A stretch of 59,846 nucleotides of DNA, taken from the NCBI GenBank assembly GCA_022822785.1, contig JAJEAL010000122.1, positions 1 through 59,846 on the forward strand, given 5' to 3'. The stretch's first letter is position 1. The number at the start of each line of letters is the position of its first letter. The position numbers were made by a program, and so were the translations under genes. Below the pieces are notes generated by a model. The model saw nothing but the letters and a program-made list of their open reading frames with translations. It did no database searches and was not told the DNA's origin. The DNA comes from Candidatus Poribacteria bacterium. GTDB lineage: Bacteria; Poribacteria; WGA-4E; PCPOR2b. Below, piece after piece: positions 35,124 to 43,348 of the stretch.

Positions 35124-35412
35124 GCTAACCTCCTTCGGCGATGGACGCCGGGTCGTTGTTACATAAGGGTTTATCGGTTAAAACCGATCTATTTATAAAC
35201 AATGTTTTCAATGTTTACAAATCTAAAGCATACCCAATCGTTTTTTAATATGCAAATCTATTTTCTTTAATTTGAAACTAATAGTTTCAAACTGCAAAAA
35301 ATAAATTTGCGCCCTATTTCTCTCGTCTTGTATTCTTTAGTATTATAGATCGGAAATCGGTTCAATCTGCCGATTTCAAACCTAACAACCTTTAACCCTA
35401 TAGGAGTCTAAA
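35124..35412. promoter_or_regulatory. Divergent regulatory region with three perfect inverted repeats
   Basis: This AT-rich 289-bp gap separates the peptide gene (leftward) from an RHH-type gene (rightward). It contains ATCGGTT-AA-AACCGAT at 35173-35188, TTTGAAACT-AAT-AGTTTCAAA at 35271-35291 and GAAATCGG-N9-CCGATTTC at 35353-35377. The first and third share the half-site ATCGG. They are good operator candidates for a dimeric repressor such as the adjacent RHH protein. No long coding frame is present. Confidence 0.6.
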
Positions 35413-35691
35413 GTGAATTCCTCCCCTCCCTTGAAGAAAAACAATCGTTCTGCTAATGGAAACGGGAATCAGTCTGATGCAGAACGGCGTTATACACGCT
35501 CGCTTATAAAAGGTGAGGTGACACGGCACACCTATTATGCCCGTGTGGACCTGCTTGAAAAACTTCGGGGATACGCCTACTGGGAGCGATACGGTATTTC
35601 GGAGTTGATAAACCAGATATTGGAGGAATTCTTTGAGGATAAGGAGGTCAAGCCCAAGCCGCCTCGGAAGCGATCGAGCTATCGCCGGTAG
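35413..35691 (+). CDS. Ribbon-helix-helix-type DNA-binding protein
   Basis: A 92-residue basic protein with a disordered polar N-terminus. The stretch HTYYARVDLLEKLRGYAY then GISELINQILEEFFEDKEV has the beta-strand, helix, turn, helix pattern of RHH/CopG-Arc proteins. The C-terminus is very basic (KPKPPRKRSSYRR). The start is GTG with AGGAG 7-8 nt upstream. It is divergent from the peptide gene and could bind the inverted repeats between them. An antitoxin without its toxin is the main alternative. Confidence 0.65.
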   Translation: MNSSPPLKKNNRSANGNGNQSDAERRYTRSLIKGEVTRHTYYARVDLLEKLRGYAYWERYGISELINQILEEFFEDKEVKPKPPRKRSSYRR

Positions 35692-35736
35692 GCGTGGGGT
35701 CGATTTTCAAACATTTATTCACGCAGGAGGATGCAT

Positions 35737-35964
35737 ATGGATACCTATAAAAATCTTGGTGGAAATTCCGGAGTCGACGCTTATGAAATTGGACCGGATT
35801 TCATCAAAGTCCAGTTTTCTGATGGCTCAGTTTACATGTACACCTATGCAAGTGCAGGTCCTGGAAACATTGAACAGATGAAGCAATTAGCTATAAATGG
35901 TCAAGGGTTAAATTCATTCATCAGTACGACCGTTCGCAATGACTATGCTTGGAAAGAGCGTTAG
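35737..35964 (+). CDS. KTSC-like small protein
   Basis: A 75-residue protein. DAYEIGPDFIKVQFSDGSVY and YTYASAG, followed by an L-x3-G-x-G-L-N-x-FI pattern and a terminal VRNDYAWKE, resemble the KTSC domain (about 60 residues, often next to DNA- or RNA-processing proteins). GGAGG ends directly at an ATG at 35731, which is too close to be used, so the next ATG at 35737 is the better start. It follows the RHH gene by 45 bp on the same strand. Confidence 0.6.
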   Translation: MDTYKNLGGNSGVDAYEIGPDFIKVQFSDGSVYMYTYASAGPGNIEQMKQLAINGQGLNSFISTTVRNDYAWKER

Positions 35965-36517
35965 TGTGCGGCGGCAGCAATTGAACTCCTATGAGAACTA
36001 TGAAACTTTCGATCACTGCTCAACACTGTTTTTCGGATGGCAACTTAGGTTAATTTACCTGAGGGGTGCTCATAAATCGCTTTCAACGCGTTCGCTTATC
36101 GGGAAACGGATCTTCCACCCCTGTAGGAGAGGCTTTCTAGCCTTGATGCCTACTATTGCGATTCAGACAATATTCACATGTCGCCCCGCTGGGGCTTTGG
36201 TGTTTGGTGGCTGCGGTGTTCTATAAACATATCGCCCCGCTGGGGCTAAAAGATTGGATCGTCTTGTTTTTCATCCGCGTAATCGTTTAATCTGTGTTAA
36301 TCCGTGATTCAGACAAATGGCACATGCCGCCCCGCCCCGATAAATTCCCAATGAATCGGGACAGGCGGGATTCAAAGCAACTGGGGCTAAGTGAACCAAC
36401 GAACCTTTTCCCGTTTTCACGCATCACGTATTTTATCCTGAAAATCCTTAAATCCTGAAAATCCTGATTCAGACAATAATTATGAGCACCCCTGATTTAC
36501 CTAAAAAGGAGGGTTTT
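35965..36517. repeat. Repeat-rich intergenic region
   Basis: No supported gene lies here. GATTCAGACAA occurs three times (near 36160, 36306 and 36468). CGCCCCGCTGGGGCT occurs twice (near 36184 and 36231), and a degenerate third copy near 36329-36388 has been split by other sequence, including CCCGATAAATTC/GAATCGGGAC. The stretch ATCCTTAAATCCTGAAAATC near 36445 is an internally repetitive motif. These look like short dispersed repeats that accumulate in an accessory region. Confidence 0.6.
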
Positions 36518-37024
36518 ATGCGAGAACCTACACCAAAGGTGTTTCTGTCTTGCAGCATAGGAGCGGTCATAGTTACCTTGATACTCCTATTTGATGGAGG
36601 TGGGGTATTCTCCCACAGTGGTCGCACGGACAGCAGCGGCGGACACTATAATCGTAAGACCGGAACATACCACTACCACGGAACCCCCAAGTCTTCCACG
36701 TCAACCTATTCTAGAACAACCCCAAGCAGTGGAACGCAGAGTAGCACAGTGCAGAGTAGCACAGTCCAAAGTAGTGAAATCGCAGAATTAGCGAGTGAGA
36801 TGAAGAGATTGCGCGCTGCAGTAGAAGCGTTGGATGCTTCCGTGCAAAAGCTAATCGCAAAGGCAGAAGTGACATCCACTGATACTGATTCCACGGTTTA
36901 CATTACCCGAACCGGAAAGAAGTACCATCGTGGCAGTTGTAGCTATTTGAGGTATAGCAAGATTTCCATCTCATTGACAGATGCCAAGAAACAGTATTCT
37001 CCTTGCTCGGTCTGCGAGCCATGA
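36518..37024 (+). CDS. Exported or anchored protein with a GHYNRKTGTYHYH motif
   Basis: A 168-residue protein. An N-terminal hydrophobic segment (SIGAVIVTLILLF) is followed by SGRTDSSGGHYNRKTGTYHY and an H-G, a motif common in small secreted proteins of unknown function. A Ser/Thr-rich linker and a short coiled coil (SEIAELASEMKRLRAAVEAL) come next. The C-terminus, VYITRTGKKYHRGSCSYLRY and ending SPCSVCEP, looks like a small Cys/His metal-binding module related to Ada-type zinc sites. ATG 36518 with AAGGAGGG is chosen over ATG 36482. Confidence 0.6.
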   Translation: MREPTPKVFLSCSIGAVIVTLILLFDGGGVFSHSGRTDSSGGHYNRKTGTYHYHGTPKSSTSTYSRTTPSSGTQSSTVQSSTVQSSEIAELASEMKRLRAAVEALDASVQKLIAKAEVTSTDTDSTVYITRTGKKYHRGSCSYLRYSKISISLTDAKKQYSPCSVCEP

Positions 37025-37087
37025 GTTGTAGCCTGAATATCTTTTTTCCGTAGAGAGTAGCCCTAACAAAGTGAAAAGAGGAAGTTA

Positions 37088-37702
37088 ATGAGTCGAGATG
37101 AGCTGTTAGCACAATGTGGATCGCCAATAGAAGAAATGCTGTTGGAGGCACTGTATCCTCGCTTGAGGATAAAGGAACGAGATCTGTTATGTGCACAATA
37201 CGAATTTTCTATGGATCGAGTACGGAAGCCAGATTTTGCATTTCCTCAGTTACAAATTGCGATCTATTGTGATGGCTGGGAGTATCATCAGGACAAGCCT
37301 GCATTCCATCAGGATCGTTCTGAATCGAGGCTATTGCAGTCGATGGGGTGGAGGGTGTTAAGGTTCACAGGCGGTGAGATTTATAATGATGTCAATGGAG
37401 TTGTCAATGAGATCTTGGCGTTTCTTTATAAGATGCCCGAATCTTTTGATTCTAATTCTGTTGAGGCTCATAGTGGGGGATCTGAGACGAATAAGGTCAT
37501 TGTTTATCACGAGGCGGCTAACGCTTACTATGAAAAAGGCGATTATGACAACGCCCTTGATGCTTACAACCATGTTATAGAACTTGATTCTAACTTTATC
37601 CCTGCGTATTGGGGACGTGGAGCGACTTACGCGAAGATGAACAATCGTGGCAGTGCTGATGAAGACTATGAAATGGCAAAATTACTTGAGGAAAATACAT
37701 AA
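37088..37702 (+). CDS. DUF559/Vsr-like nuclease domain fused to TPR repeats
   Basis: A 204-residue protein. Residues 1-120 match the DUF559 endonuclease-like pattern: SPIEEMLLEAL, YEFSMDRVRKPDFAFPQL with the acidic active-site strand, IAIYCDGWEYHQ with a second acidic strand, and LLQSMGWRVLRFTGGEI. That is a PD-(D/E)XK/Vsr-related fold. The C-terminal 70 residues carry two TPR units (AANAYYEKGDYDNALDAYNH, then YWGRGATYAKM). Function unknown; the location next to other nuclease genes suggests a defence role. Confidence 0.75.
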   Translation: MSRDELLAQCGSPIEEMLLEALYPRLRIKERDLLCAQYEFSMDRVRKPDFAFPQLQIAIYCDGWEYHQDKPAFHQDRSESRLLQSMGWRVLRFTGGEIYNDVNGVVNEILAFLYKMPESFDSNSVEAHSGGSETNKVIVYHEAANAYYEKGDYDNALDAYNHVIELDSNFIPAYWGRGATYAKMNNRGSADEDYEMAKLLEENT

Positions 37703-37816
37703 AGTTATAGTTATTTGTTGATCTAATTGAATGGTATTAAAGGAAAAAACGATGAAGCCCAACAGGGTTGTTGTTTGCTTAATCCGAGATACGGAAGTGA
37801 CACTAGGAAGGAAAAT

Positions 37817-38245
37817 ATGAACTACTATTACATCAATACCGATACCGATGCCCTCGGTTACAGCCCCCATGCGAAGTGGATTAAACATGATCGCGCATTC
37901 ACTTCAGGAGACTATCAAGAATTTGGTGAGGGGGTACTTGGAAAGCTTGAGCCGGGTGATATTCTTTTCATGTATGCTAATCAGCGCGGCGTTGTGGCTG
38001 CCGGTCGCGTTTCTGAGCCTTGGACTGGCTCGTCTTACAAGGGCGCGGATCGATTGGTATATCAGTATACGGAATATACAGAATATCGAATCCGTGTCGA
38101 CTGGTATCTCCCGGTTGTTCACAATCCGATTCATCCGGAGGATTTGAGAGAGATTATCGGTTGGACACCCCCAAGAACGTTACAGTCCATTACAGATACT
38201 AACAAAGCCAAGCGACTTCTTAGGGAAATACGGAGCCGGGCATGA
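37817..38245 (+). CDS. EVE/PUA-like domain protein, copy 1
   Basis: A 142-residue single-domain protein starting MNYYYINTDTDALGYSPHAK. KLEPGDILFMYANQRGVVAA followed by GRVSEPW is the central beta core of PUA-fold proteins (EVE/ASCH group), and LREIIGWTPPRTLQSI is a characteristic end. These domains are known to read modified bases or RNA and are often linked to restriction enzymes. AGGAAGG precedes the ATG. The stop codon overlaps the start of the membrane nuclease (ATGA). A paralogue sits at 41515-41955. The family call is from the pattern and is moderately sure. Confidence 0.7.
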   Translation: MNYYYINTDTDALGYSPHAKWIKHDRAFTSGDYQEFGEGVLGKLEPGDILFMYANQRGVVAAGRVSEPWTGSSYKGADRLVYQYTEYTEYRIRVDWYLPVVHNPIHPEDLREIIGWTPPRTLQSITDTNKAKRLLREIRSRA

Positions 38246-40533
38246 CGGGACTTCCGCCCTTAAAAAAGGAGTCACAGAAACCGAATATGGGACCCGAAGA
38301 TGTAGTAGTACAGGAAGTTGTCCGTTACTTCTCTACACCTCGATTTAAGCGATTTTCTACAGAAGAAGAACACGCAATCCAGATAGGTAGTTACAGGGGG
38401 CGAGCGGACGTTGCGCTGATTGATAAGGATGAATCACTCGCTGCTATTGTAGAGTGCAAAAGAAGCGGATACGAAGGCAGTGGACGCGACCAACTGAAAT
38501 CCTACCTCTCGGCAACGGATACACCACTCGGTGTGTTTGCTAATGAGATTGATCCCGCCAGTTGGCAATTTTACGAAAACTTAGGACAGAACCAGTTTAA
38601 GCCAATCGGGCGTTCCCGATTTGAGGCGCGGCTGCTTAAAAGAAGCGTCATTAGGACGTTGCGCGAGTCTGTGCGATTACTTTTCCGGCGACAGCGCGAG
38701 GAATCATCCCCTATCAAACCGCCTTCCCCCGAATCGTTTAATCCACCAACAAATACCCCTGATCGTCTTAACATTACCCATATAGCAGGAGACCGATCTT
38801 TGCAAAACGATAATAACACAGATCTTGATCCAAGTTTGAATGGCAACCCCTATTATAGTGAAGCCAGCGGCTTCTATTGGGCGGCAAACCACCATGGAAT
38901 CCCTGAGTGTGTACCGCAGCACGTTAAGCGCATCATCTCTGACGAGGAGCTGCGGGCACAGTTCAATCGAGAACAGCTCCAAGCAGAAATTGACGAGTTA
39001 GTTCAAGAGAAAAACGGATTGGAAGCACAGCAGCGCGAGTACGAACAGGAAATCAGACAGAGATCCCAAGAACTTCGACAAAAGAAGGAAGAGTTGGCGG
39101 GACTTGAAGTTCAGTTGGGTGCACCAACGGAAACTGAATTAAACCCATCACCTGTTGAAACTCTTGATCAAGATGACGCCAAACAGCAGCTTAACGCAGA
39201 AATAAGCCAGTTACGTGAAGAAAAAGGCAATGTGGAACAAGAGATCGAGCAGAAATCCCAGAATCTTGCACGAAAGAGGGAGGAGTTGGTAGGGCTTGAA
39301 GTTCAATTGGGTGCACCCACGGAAACCGAGTTAACCCCGGCACCCGAATCAGTCCCTCAAGTACACGCCAAAAAGTGGTACGCATGGCTGTCTCGTGTTC
39401 CTACTACAATCGTTGCGTCTGTCGCTACTGTGGTACTTATCGCTCTGGCTGTTTACCTCTTCATTTTTTATGCTTCAGCTGTCGATAAAGCCTTCTTTTT
39501 GAACGAAGATAAAATACAACAGCAGGTGGAGGAAGGCACCTATGCTGGCGTACAGGACATTGTTAATCCTAAGGCGTTGTTTATAGCATGGCAAAAAGGA
39601 GATCAAGGTAGGAATTACTTTGTCCTTTTCTTCCCTTGGGTATTCTTAGCTTTTGCACTTGCACTCGATCACTTTTGGGAATCTAGGGAAAAAGGGTGGG
39701 TAATCGGGTTGGTGGTTTTCACACTTATGTTTGATCTGTTACTTGCAATCCACATTTCGCATAAGATATATCTAGCCGAGCGTTACATCGGTATTCGGAT
39801 AGGGGAAGAAATTGGAGCATGGACACCCCTAGGCTTTGACAATCTCCTCACTATCGCGACCGTTCTTTTTTGCGGTTTTGTCGCCTCCTTATTAGTCAGC
39901 GTTCTCTATAACGTGACCCGTGACCGATGGAAGCAGGTAAAACAACTCCAACCCCGATCTAAAGAGCAGGAGATACGTGAGATTCAAATAAGAGATGAAA
40001 AGGTACAACGCGACGCCCAAATCGCTGTCTTAAGAACCGAGATGGAAAATGTAGAAGGTGAGATTGGGCCACTCCAAGGCGAGATCGGTAGACTCAACGA
40101 AAAAGTTAGAACCACTCAACAGAAAATTGATGAATGGTCGAGGGCGCAACTAGAGGATCGAATAAGAGCGGAGAGGAATCCAATTGAGGCTCGAATTGCC
40201 TGCCTAAATGTTGAGATGGAAACCCTGCAAAGTGAGATTAATCAACTCAACGACAAGGTTAGAAGCACTCAACAGCGCATTGACCGCGGTCAGACAAAAA
40301 TTGAGGAGTTGTCGGCTCTCCGAAATAAACGGGTCATCAACGGTCATCAAATGGAATTGCGGGTCAACCGATTCTTGAACGGTTGGTGCAGGTTTGTCGC
40401 AAACAGCGAAGACGGGGAAACCGATATGTCCCCCCAAATCAACCAAATTAAGCAGATCGCATACGAGACAATAAACCAATACTACGAAGGCTCACGGGAT
40501 GATTCCCCTAATCTTGACGCCACTCCGTTGTAG
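38242..40533 (+). CDS. Membrane-anchored coiled-coil protein with PD-(D/E)XK nuclease domain
   Basis: A 763-residue protein. Residues about 15-150 form an HsdR-N-like nuclease domain: IGSYRGRADVALI with D56, and AIVECKRSG with E71-x-K73. Residues 230-380 hold a coiled coil built from two similar units that each end in LEVQLGAPTETEL. Four hydrophobic segments follow (near 387-412, 453-475, 484-508 and 530-553). Then comes a second long coiled coil, again with two similar halves, and a short C-terminal domain. It is translationally coupled to the EVE-like gene upstream. I know no named system with this layout; a membrane-linked DNA-cleaving defence protein is the best guess. Confidence 0.8.
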   Translation: MTGLPPLKKESQKPNMGPEDVVVQEVVRYFSTPRFKRFSTEEEHAIQIGSYRGRADVALIDKDESLAAIVECKRSGYEGSGRDQLKSYLSATDTPLGVFANEIDPASWQFYENLGQNQFKPIGRSRFEARLLKRSVIRTLRESVRLLFRRQREESSPIKPPSPESFNPPTNTPDRLNITHIAGDRSLQNDNNTDLDPSLNGNPYYSEASGFYWAANHHGIPECVPQHVKRIISDEELRAQFNREQLQAEIDELVQEKNGLEAQQREYEQEIRQRSQELRQKKEELAGLEVQLGAPTETELNPSPVETLDQDDAKQQLNAEISQLREEKGNVEQEIEQKSQNLARKREELVGLEVQLGAPTETELTPAPESVPQVHAKKWYAWLSRVPTTIVASVATVVLIALAVYLFIFYASAVDKAFFLNEDKIQQQVEEGTYAGVQDIVNPKALFIAWQKGDQGRNYFVLFFPWVFLAFALALDHFWESREKGWVIGLVVFTLMFDLLLAIHISHKIYLAERYIGIRIGEEIGAWTPLGFDNLLTIATVLFCGFVASLLVSVLYNVTRDRWKQVKQLQPRSKEQEIREIQIRDEKVQRDAQIAVLRTEMENVEGEIGPLQGEIGRLNEKVRTTQQKIDEWSRAQLEDRIRAERNPIEARIACLNVEMETLQSEINQLNDKVRSTQQRIDRGQTKIEELSALRNKRVINGHQMELRVNRFLNGWCRFVANSEDGETDMSPQINQIKQIAYETINQYYEGSRDDSPNLDATPL

Positions 40534-40575
40534 GGAGCGTCAACAAAGGAGACAATTCAATTGAAGGGATGTTAT

Positions 40576-41463
40576 ATGGAAAAGACGAAGATTCTCGGAA
40601 TTATCATCGTTGTTTTTTTTATTTTAATAGTGGGAAGGGAATCGGACGGACAGGAATCAAAATCGTCCCCTTCCCAATCCATAAATATCGTTGTTATCCT
40701 CGATACTTCCGATCGGGTGTCTAAAGAGAGAAATCCTAATCAGGCTGCCAAAGATATCGAAATTGCTAAGGATCTCGTTAATTTTTATTACGAGGGAGCC
40801 CGTCGAAAGATGTTCAGTACCCAAAACTGTCTCGCTTTCGTTGTTCCGAATCAACCCGAGGTGCCTCCAATTTCACCAGAAATTATAAGGAATCTGAAAA
40901 TTTGGCCCACGAGGAAGGATCAGCGGATTGGGGAAAAGGCGTTTACACAAATGAAGGAGGACTTGCTCACGGCAATTGATGAGTTATACCAACTGCTTGA
41001 AAAGCAGAAAGAATTTACAGGCTCGGATATTTGGAAGTGGTTTCGGGCAAGCGGAGAAGCATATTTAAAGAAAGATATGCAGAACTACGTTATCTGTATC
41101 TCAGATGGCTACCTCGATTTTAACAAGAAGATTCAAGATAAACGTCCCAAGATAGGCAAAAAAACGAGCTATATTCCCTATATTCAGGTCGTTCAATTTC
41201 GCAAGGATCCCAACTGGGAGTCGAGATTTGACGGCGAAGGACACGGCTTATTGGAAATTGGGAAAGATTTTAGTTCTTACAATGTGAGGTTCTTAATGGT
41301 TGAGATCAAACTCCGGCACATGCTTGATCTGCTTATTCTTGAAAAATACTGGCGAACATGGCTTGAATCAATGGGGATCAATGATTCGGAGTTTATGGAG
41401 GCGCAGCCCGACCCGCAAATCGTGAAAGAGAAAATTGCGGCGTTTGTCTCGCAGAACCGGTAA
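40576..41463 (+). CDS. Exported VWA-like protein
   Basis: A 295-residue protein with an N-terminal signal anchor (ILGIIIVVFFILIVG). SINIVVILDTSDRVSKERNP resembles the first strand and MIDAS motif (D-x-S-x-S/R) of von Willebrand A domains. Later NYVICISDGYLDFNKKI looks like the VWA strand with the ISDG metal-site aspartate. The remainder is helical and charged. I start at ATG 40576 behind GAAGGGATG; a TTG at 40561 is also in frame. It is the gene following the membrane nuclease by 42 bp, so the two may work together at the envelope. Confidence 0.65.
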   Translation: MEKTKILGIIIVVFFILIVGRESDGQESKSSPSQSINIVVILDTSDRVSKERNPNQAAKDIEIAKDLVNFYYEGARRKMFSTQNCLAFVVPNQPEVPPISPEIIRNLKIWPTRKDQRIGEKAFTQMKEDLLTAIDELYQLLEKQKEFTGSDIWKWFRASGEAYLKKDMQNYVICISDGYLDFNKKIQDKRPKIGKKTSYIPYIQVVQFRKDPNWESRFDGEGHGLLEIGKDFSSYNVRFLMVEIKLRHMLDLLILEKYWRTWLESMGINDSEFMEAQPDPQIVKEKIAAFVSQNR

Positions 41464-41514
41464 TCCCTTGATCTAATAGGACTAAATAAGAATATGCAAT
41501 TCGCAGAGGAACAC

Positions 41515-41955
41515 ATGAACTACTACTACATCAACACCGATACCGATGCCCTCCGTTACAGTCCCCATGCGAAGTGGATTAAACACAACCGTGCGTTTAC
41601 TTCGGGATATATACCAGACGACTATAAGACCTACGGCGAGCAAGTCCTTGGAAAACTCAGCCCCGGCGATATGCTTTTCATGTATGTCAACGGGTGCGGC
41701 GTTGTGGCTGCGGGGTGGGTCTGCGAGTTTTGGGATCGCTGCGCTTACAGGGGCAGCGACCGGTTGATATATCAGGATACCCCCTATACAGAATATCGGA
41801 TCGGCGTTGACTGGTGCCGCAACATTACGGACAATCCGATGCCCCCAACGGATTTGAGAGAGATTATTGGCTGGACACCCCTACGAACCCTGCAGCGGAT
41901 TAGAGATGCTGACAAAGCCGAGCGACTCTTTGAGGAAATACGGGACCGGACGTAA
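41515..41955 (+). CDS. EVE/PUA-like domain protein, copy 2
   Basis: A 146-residue paralogue of 37817-38245 with the same start (MNYYYINTDTDALRYSPHAK) and end (LREIIGWTPLRTLQRI). A few residues are inserted (YIPDDYKTYGEQ) and there are more cysteines. Its GAGGAACAC ribosome binding site precedes the ATG. The two copies flank the nuclease and VWA-like genes, so the group of four reads like one module. Confidence 0.7.
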   Translation: MNYYYINTDTDALRYSPHAKWIKHNRAFTSGYIPDDYKTYGEQVLGKLSPGDMLFMYVNGCGVVAAGWVCEFWDRCAYRGSDRLIYQDTPYTEYRIGVDWCRNITDNPMPPTDLREIIGWTPLRTLQRIRDADKAERLFEEIRDRT

Positions 41956-42048
41956 AATCAATCATCCGGGATTGGGGAACGACTCAATCCATATTCGCAG
42001 CCCCCACTTTGATACGAGTATGCTTCAATCGGAAAGGCAGAAGTAAAT

Positions 42049-43059
42049 ATGCTCCTTGGCAAAAGTCCTGCCATGCAAACCATTCACACAACTATCCACC
42101 AACTCAGCAACAACAGCAAGGGGACAGTTTTGATTATGGGTGAAACCGGTGTCGGTAAAGAATTGGTCGCCCAAGCCATTCATTTTGGAGGACACCAAGC
42201 GTCAAAACCGTTTATCCCTGTCAATTGCGGTGCGACTCCCTCCGCACTCTGGGAGTCCACTTTTTTTGGCCATGTGCAAGGTGCCTTCACCGGAGCGACA
42301 GGGGATCATAAAGGCTATTTTGAAACAGCCGATGGCGGAACGCTGTTTCTCGACGAAATTGGCGATATGCCAATCGAAACCCAAGCTAAACTCCTCCGCG
42401 TGCTCGAGGGTGAGGCCATCACGCCGCTCGGTGCAACGGTAGGCAAAAAGGTGGATATCCGAGTGCTATCAGCCACCAATGCGGACATCCCAGCGAAGAG
42501 GGCAGCCGGACTGTTTCGATCAGATCTATACTATCGCTTGGCTGGCACGGTGATTTGGATACCACCGCTACGCGAGCGAACAGAGGATATTCCCCTCATT
42601 GCTGAATACTACTTGAGTCAGTTTGCGACTCAAATGCAGGTGCCAACTCCACCATTGACGCCTGAAGCCTCGGCGGCTTTGGAAACATACCCCTTCCCGG
42701 GCAATGTACGCGAACTGATAAACATCATCGAAGGTGCCGTGATTGTAAGTGAAGGCGCAGCGATCGAACCCAAACATCTCCATTTTGAACCCCCTTCCGT
42801 TGACCTACCTTCCTCTCCAGTAACACAAATTGATGAACCCCGCCCGTCAAATGCCCCTGATTCTGTTCCCCACCCGGACGCTGAGACAGATATGAGTGAA
42901 GCCCCCTTCCTACCATTGAACGAGGCTTTGACCCGTTATGAACGGCAGTATCTCTGTCAGGTGTTGGAATGGACAGGTGGGAATAAGGCAGCAGCGGCGC
43001 GTCTGTTGAATATCCCCCGGCGCACCCTTTATCGCAAATTAACCAAGTACCATTTGTGA
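42049..43059 (+). CDS. Sigma-54-dependent transcription activator
   Basis: A 336-residue bacterial enhancer-binding protein that lacks an N-terminal sensor domain. GETGVGKE (residues 31-38) is Walker A, GAFTGA (78-83) the sigma-54-contacting loop, GGTLFLDEIGD (96-106) Walker B, and FRSDLYYRLAG the arginine-finger region. The C-terminus is a Fis-type helix-turn-helix (GGNKAAAARLLNIPRRTLYR). Without a sensor domain it is probably controlled by its level or by a partner. A strong sigma-54 promoter lies 218 bp downstream of its stop, before the cytochrome gene. Confidence 0.93.
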   Translation: MLLGKSPAMQTIHTTIHQLSNNSKGTVLIMGETGVGKELVAQAIHFGGHQASKPFIPVNCGATPSALWESTFFGHVQGAFTGATGDHKGYFETADGGTLFLDEIGDMPIETQAKLLRVLEGEAITPLGATVGKKVDIRVLSATNADIPAKRAAGLFRSDLYYRLAGTVIWIPPLRERTEDIPLIAEYYLSQFATQMQVPTPPLTPEASAALETYPFPGNVRELINIIEGAVIVSEGAAIEPKHLHFEPPSVDLPSSPVTQIDEPRPSNAPDSVPHPDAETDMSEAPFLPLNEALTRYERQYLCQVLEWTGGNKAAAARLLNIPRRTLYRKLTKYHL

Positions 43060-43066
43060 GCAAGGC

Positions 43067-43129
43067 GTGTGCCAAAAAAGGGCAGGTGGTGTGACAAAAT
43101 CAGACATATAGTGCCCTTTCTTGGCACAC
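43067..43129. promoter_or_regulatory. Long inverted repeat, terminator or activator-binding site
   Basis: GTGTGCCAAAAAAGGGCA at 43067-43084 pairs with TGCCCTTTCTTGGCACAC at 43112-43129 with one mismatch, leaving a 27-nt loop. It starts 8 bp after the stop of the sigma-54 activator gene and ends about 148 bp before the -24 element at 43277. It could end the activator transcript, but the large loop and missing T-run favour a binding site for the Fis-type activator. Confidence 0.55.
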
Positions 43130-43276
43130 TATCCCCTCCTGAATGCGGTGCCTATTTATCCCCTTAACAAAAAAAATAAAGGTGGTGCGGTAGTCGCTTT
43201 GATTCAGTCACTGCAAGGATCTCAAGCGTCAGGTCGCGGCATGGTGATGACAGAAACCGGGGCCAAAAAGGAGAGG

Positions 43277-43291
43277 TGGCACAGGAATTGC
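43277..43291 (+). promoter_or_regulatory. Sigma-54 (-24/-12) promoter
   Basis: TGGCAC-AGGAA-TTGC matches the sigma-54 consensus TGGCAC-N5-TTGC at all ten defined positions. Transcription would start about 12 bp further on, near 43303, giving a leader of roughly 45 nt before the cytochrome gene start at 43349. The neighbouring upstream gene is a sigma-54 activator, which supports the call. Confidence 0.85.
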
Positions 43292-43348
43292 CCATTACGA
43301 GTTCAGTTGCTATTTGAATTACGCGCCATAGAGGAGGTATTCTCATTG

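Noticed and set aside
35939-36226. 95-codon frame downstream of the KTSC-like gene
   Set aside because: It consists of dispersed-repeat sequence, overlaps the previous gene out of frame and has no convincing start.
36160-36480. CRISPR array
   Set aside because: The repeated words are of different families, unevenly spaced and without equal-length spacers; no cas gene is nearby.
43121-43348. N-terminal extension of the cytochrome gene
   Set aside because: The frame is open, but it contains the sigma-54 promoter and lies before a good GGAGG/ATG start followed by a signal peptide.
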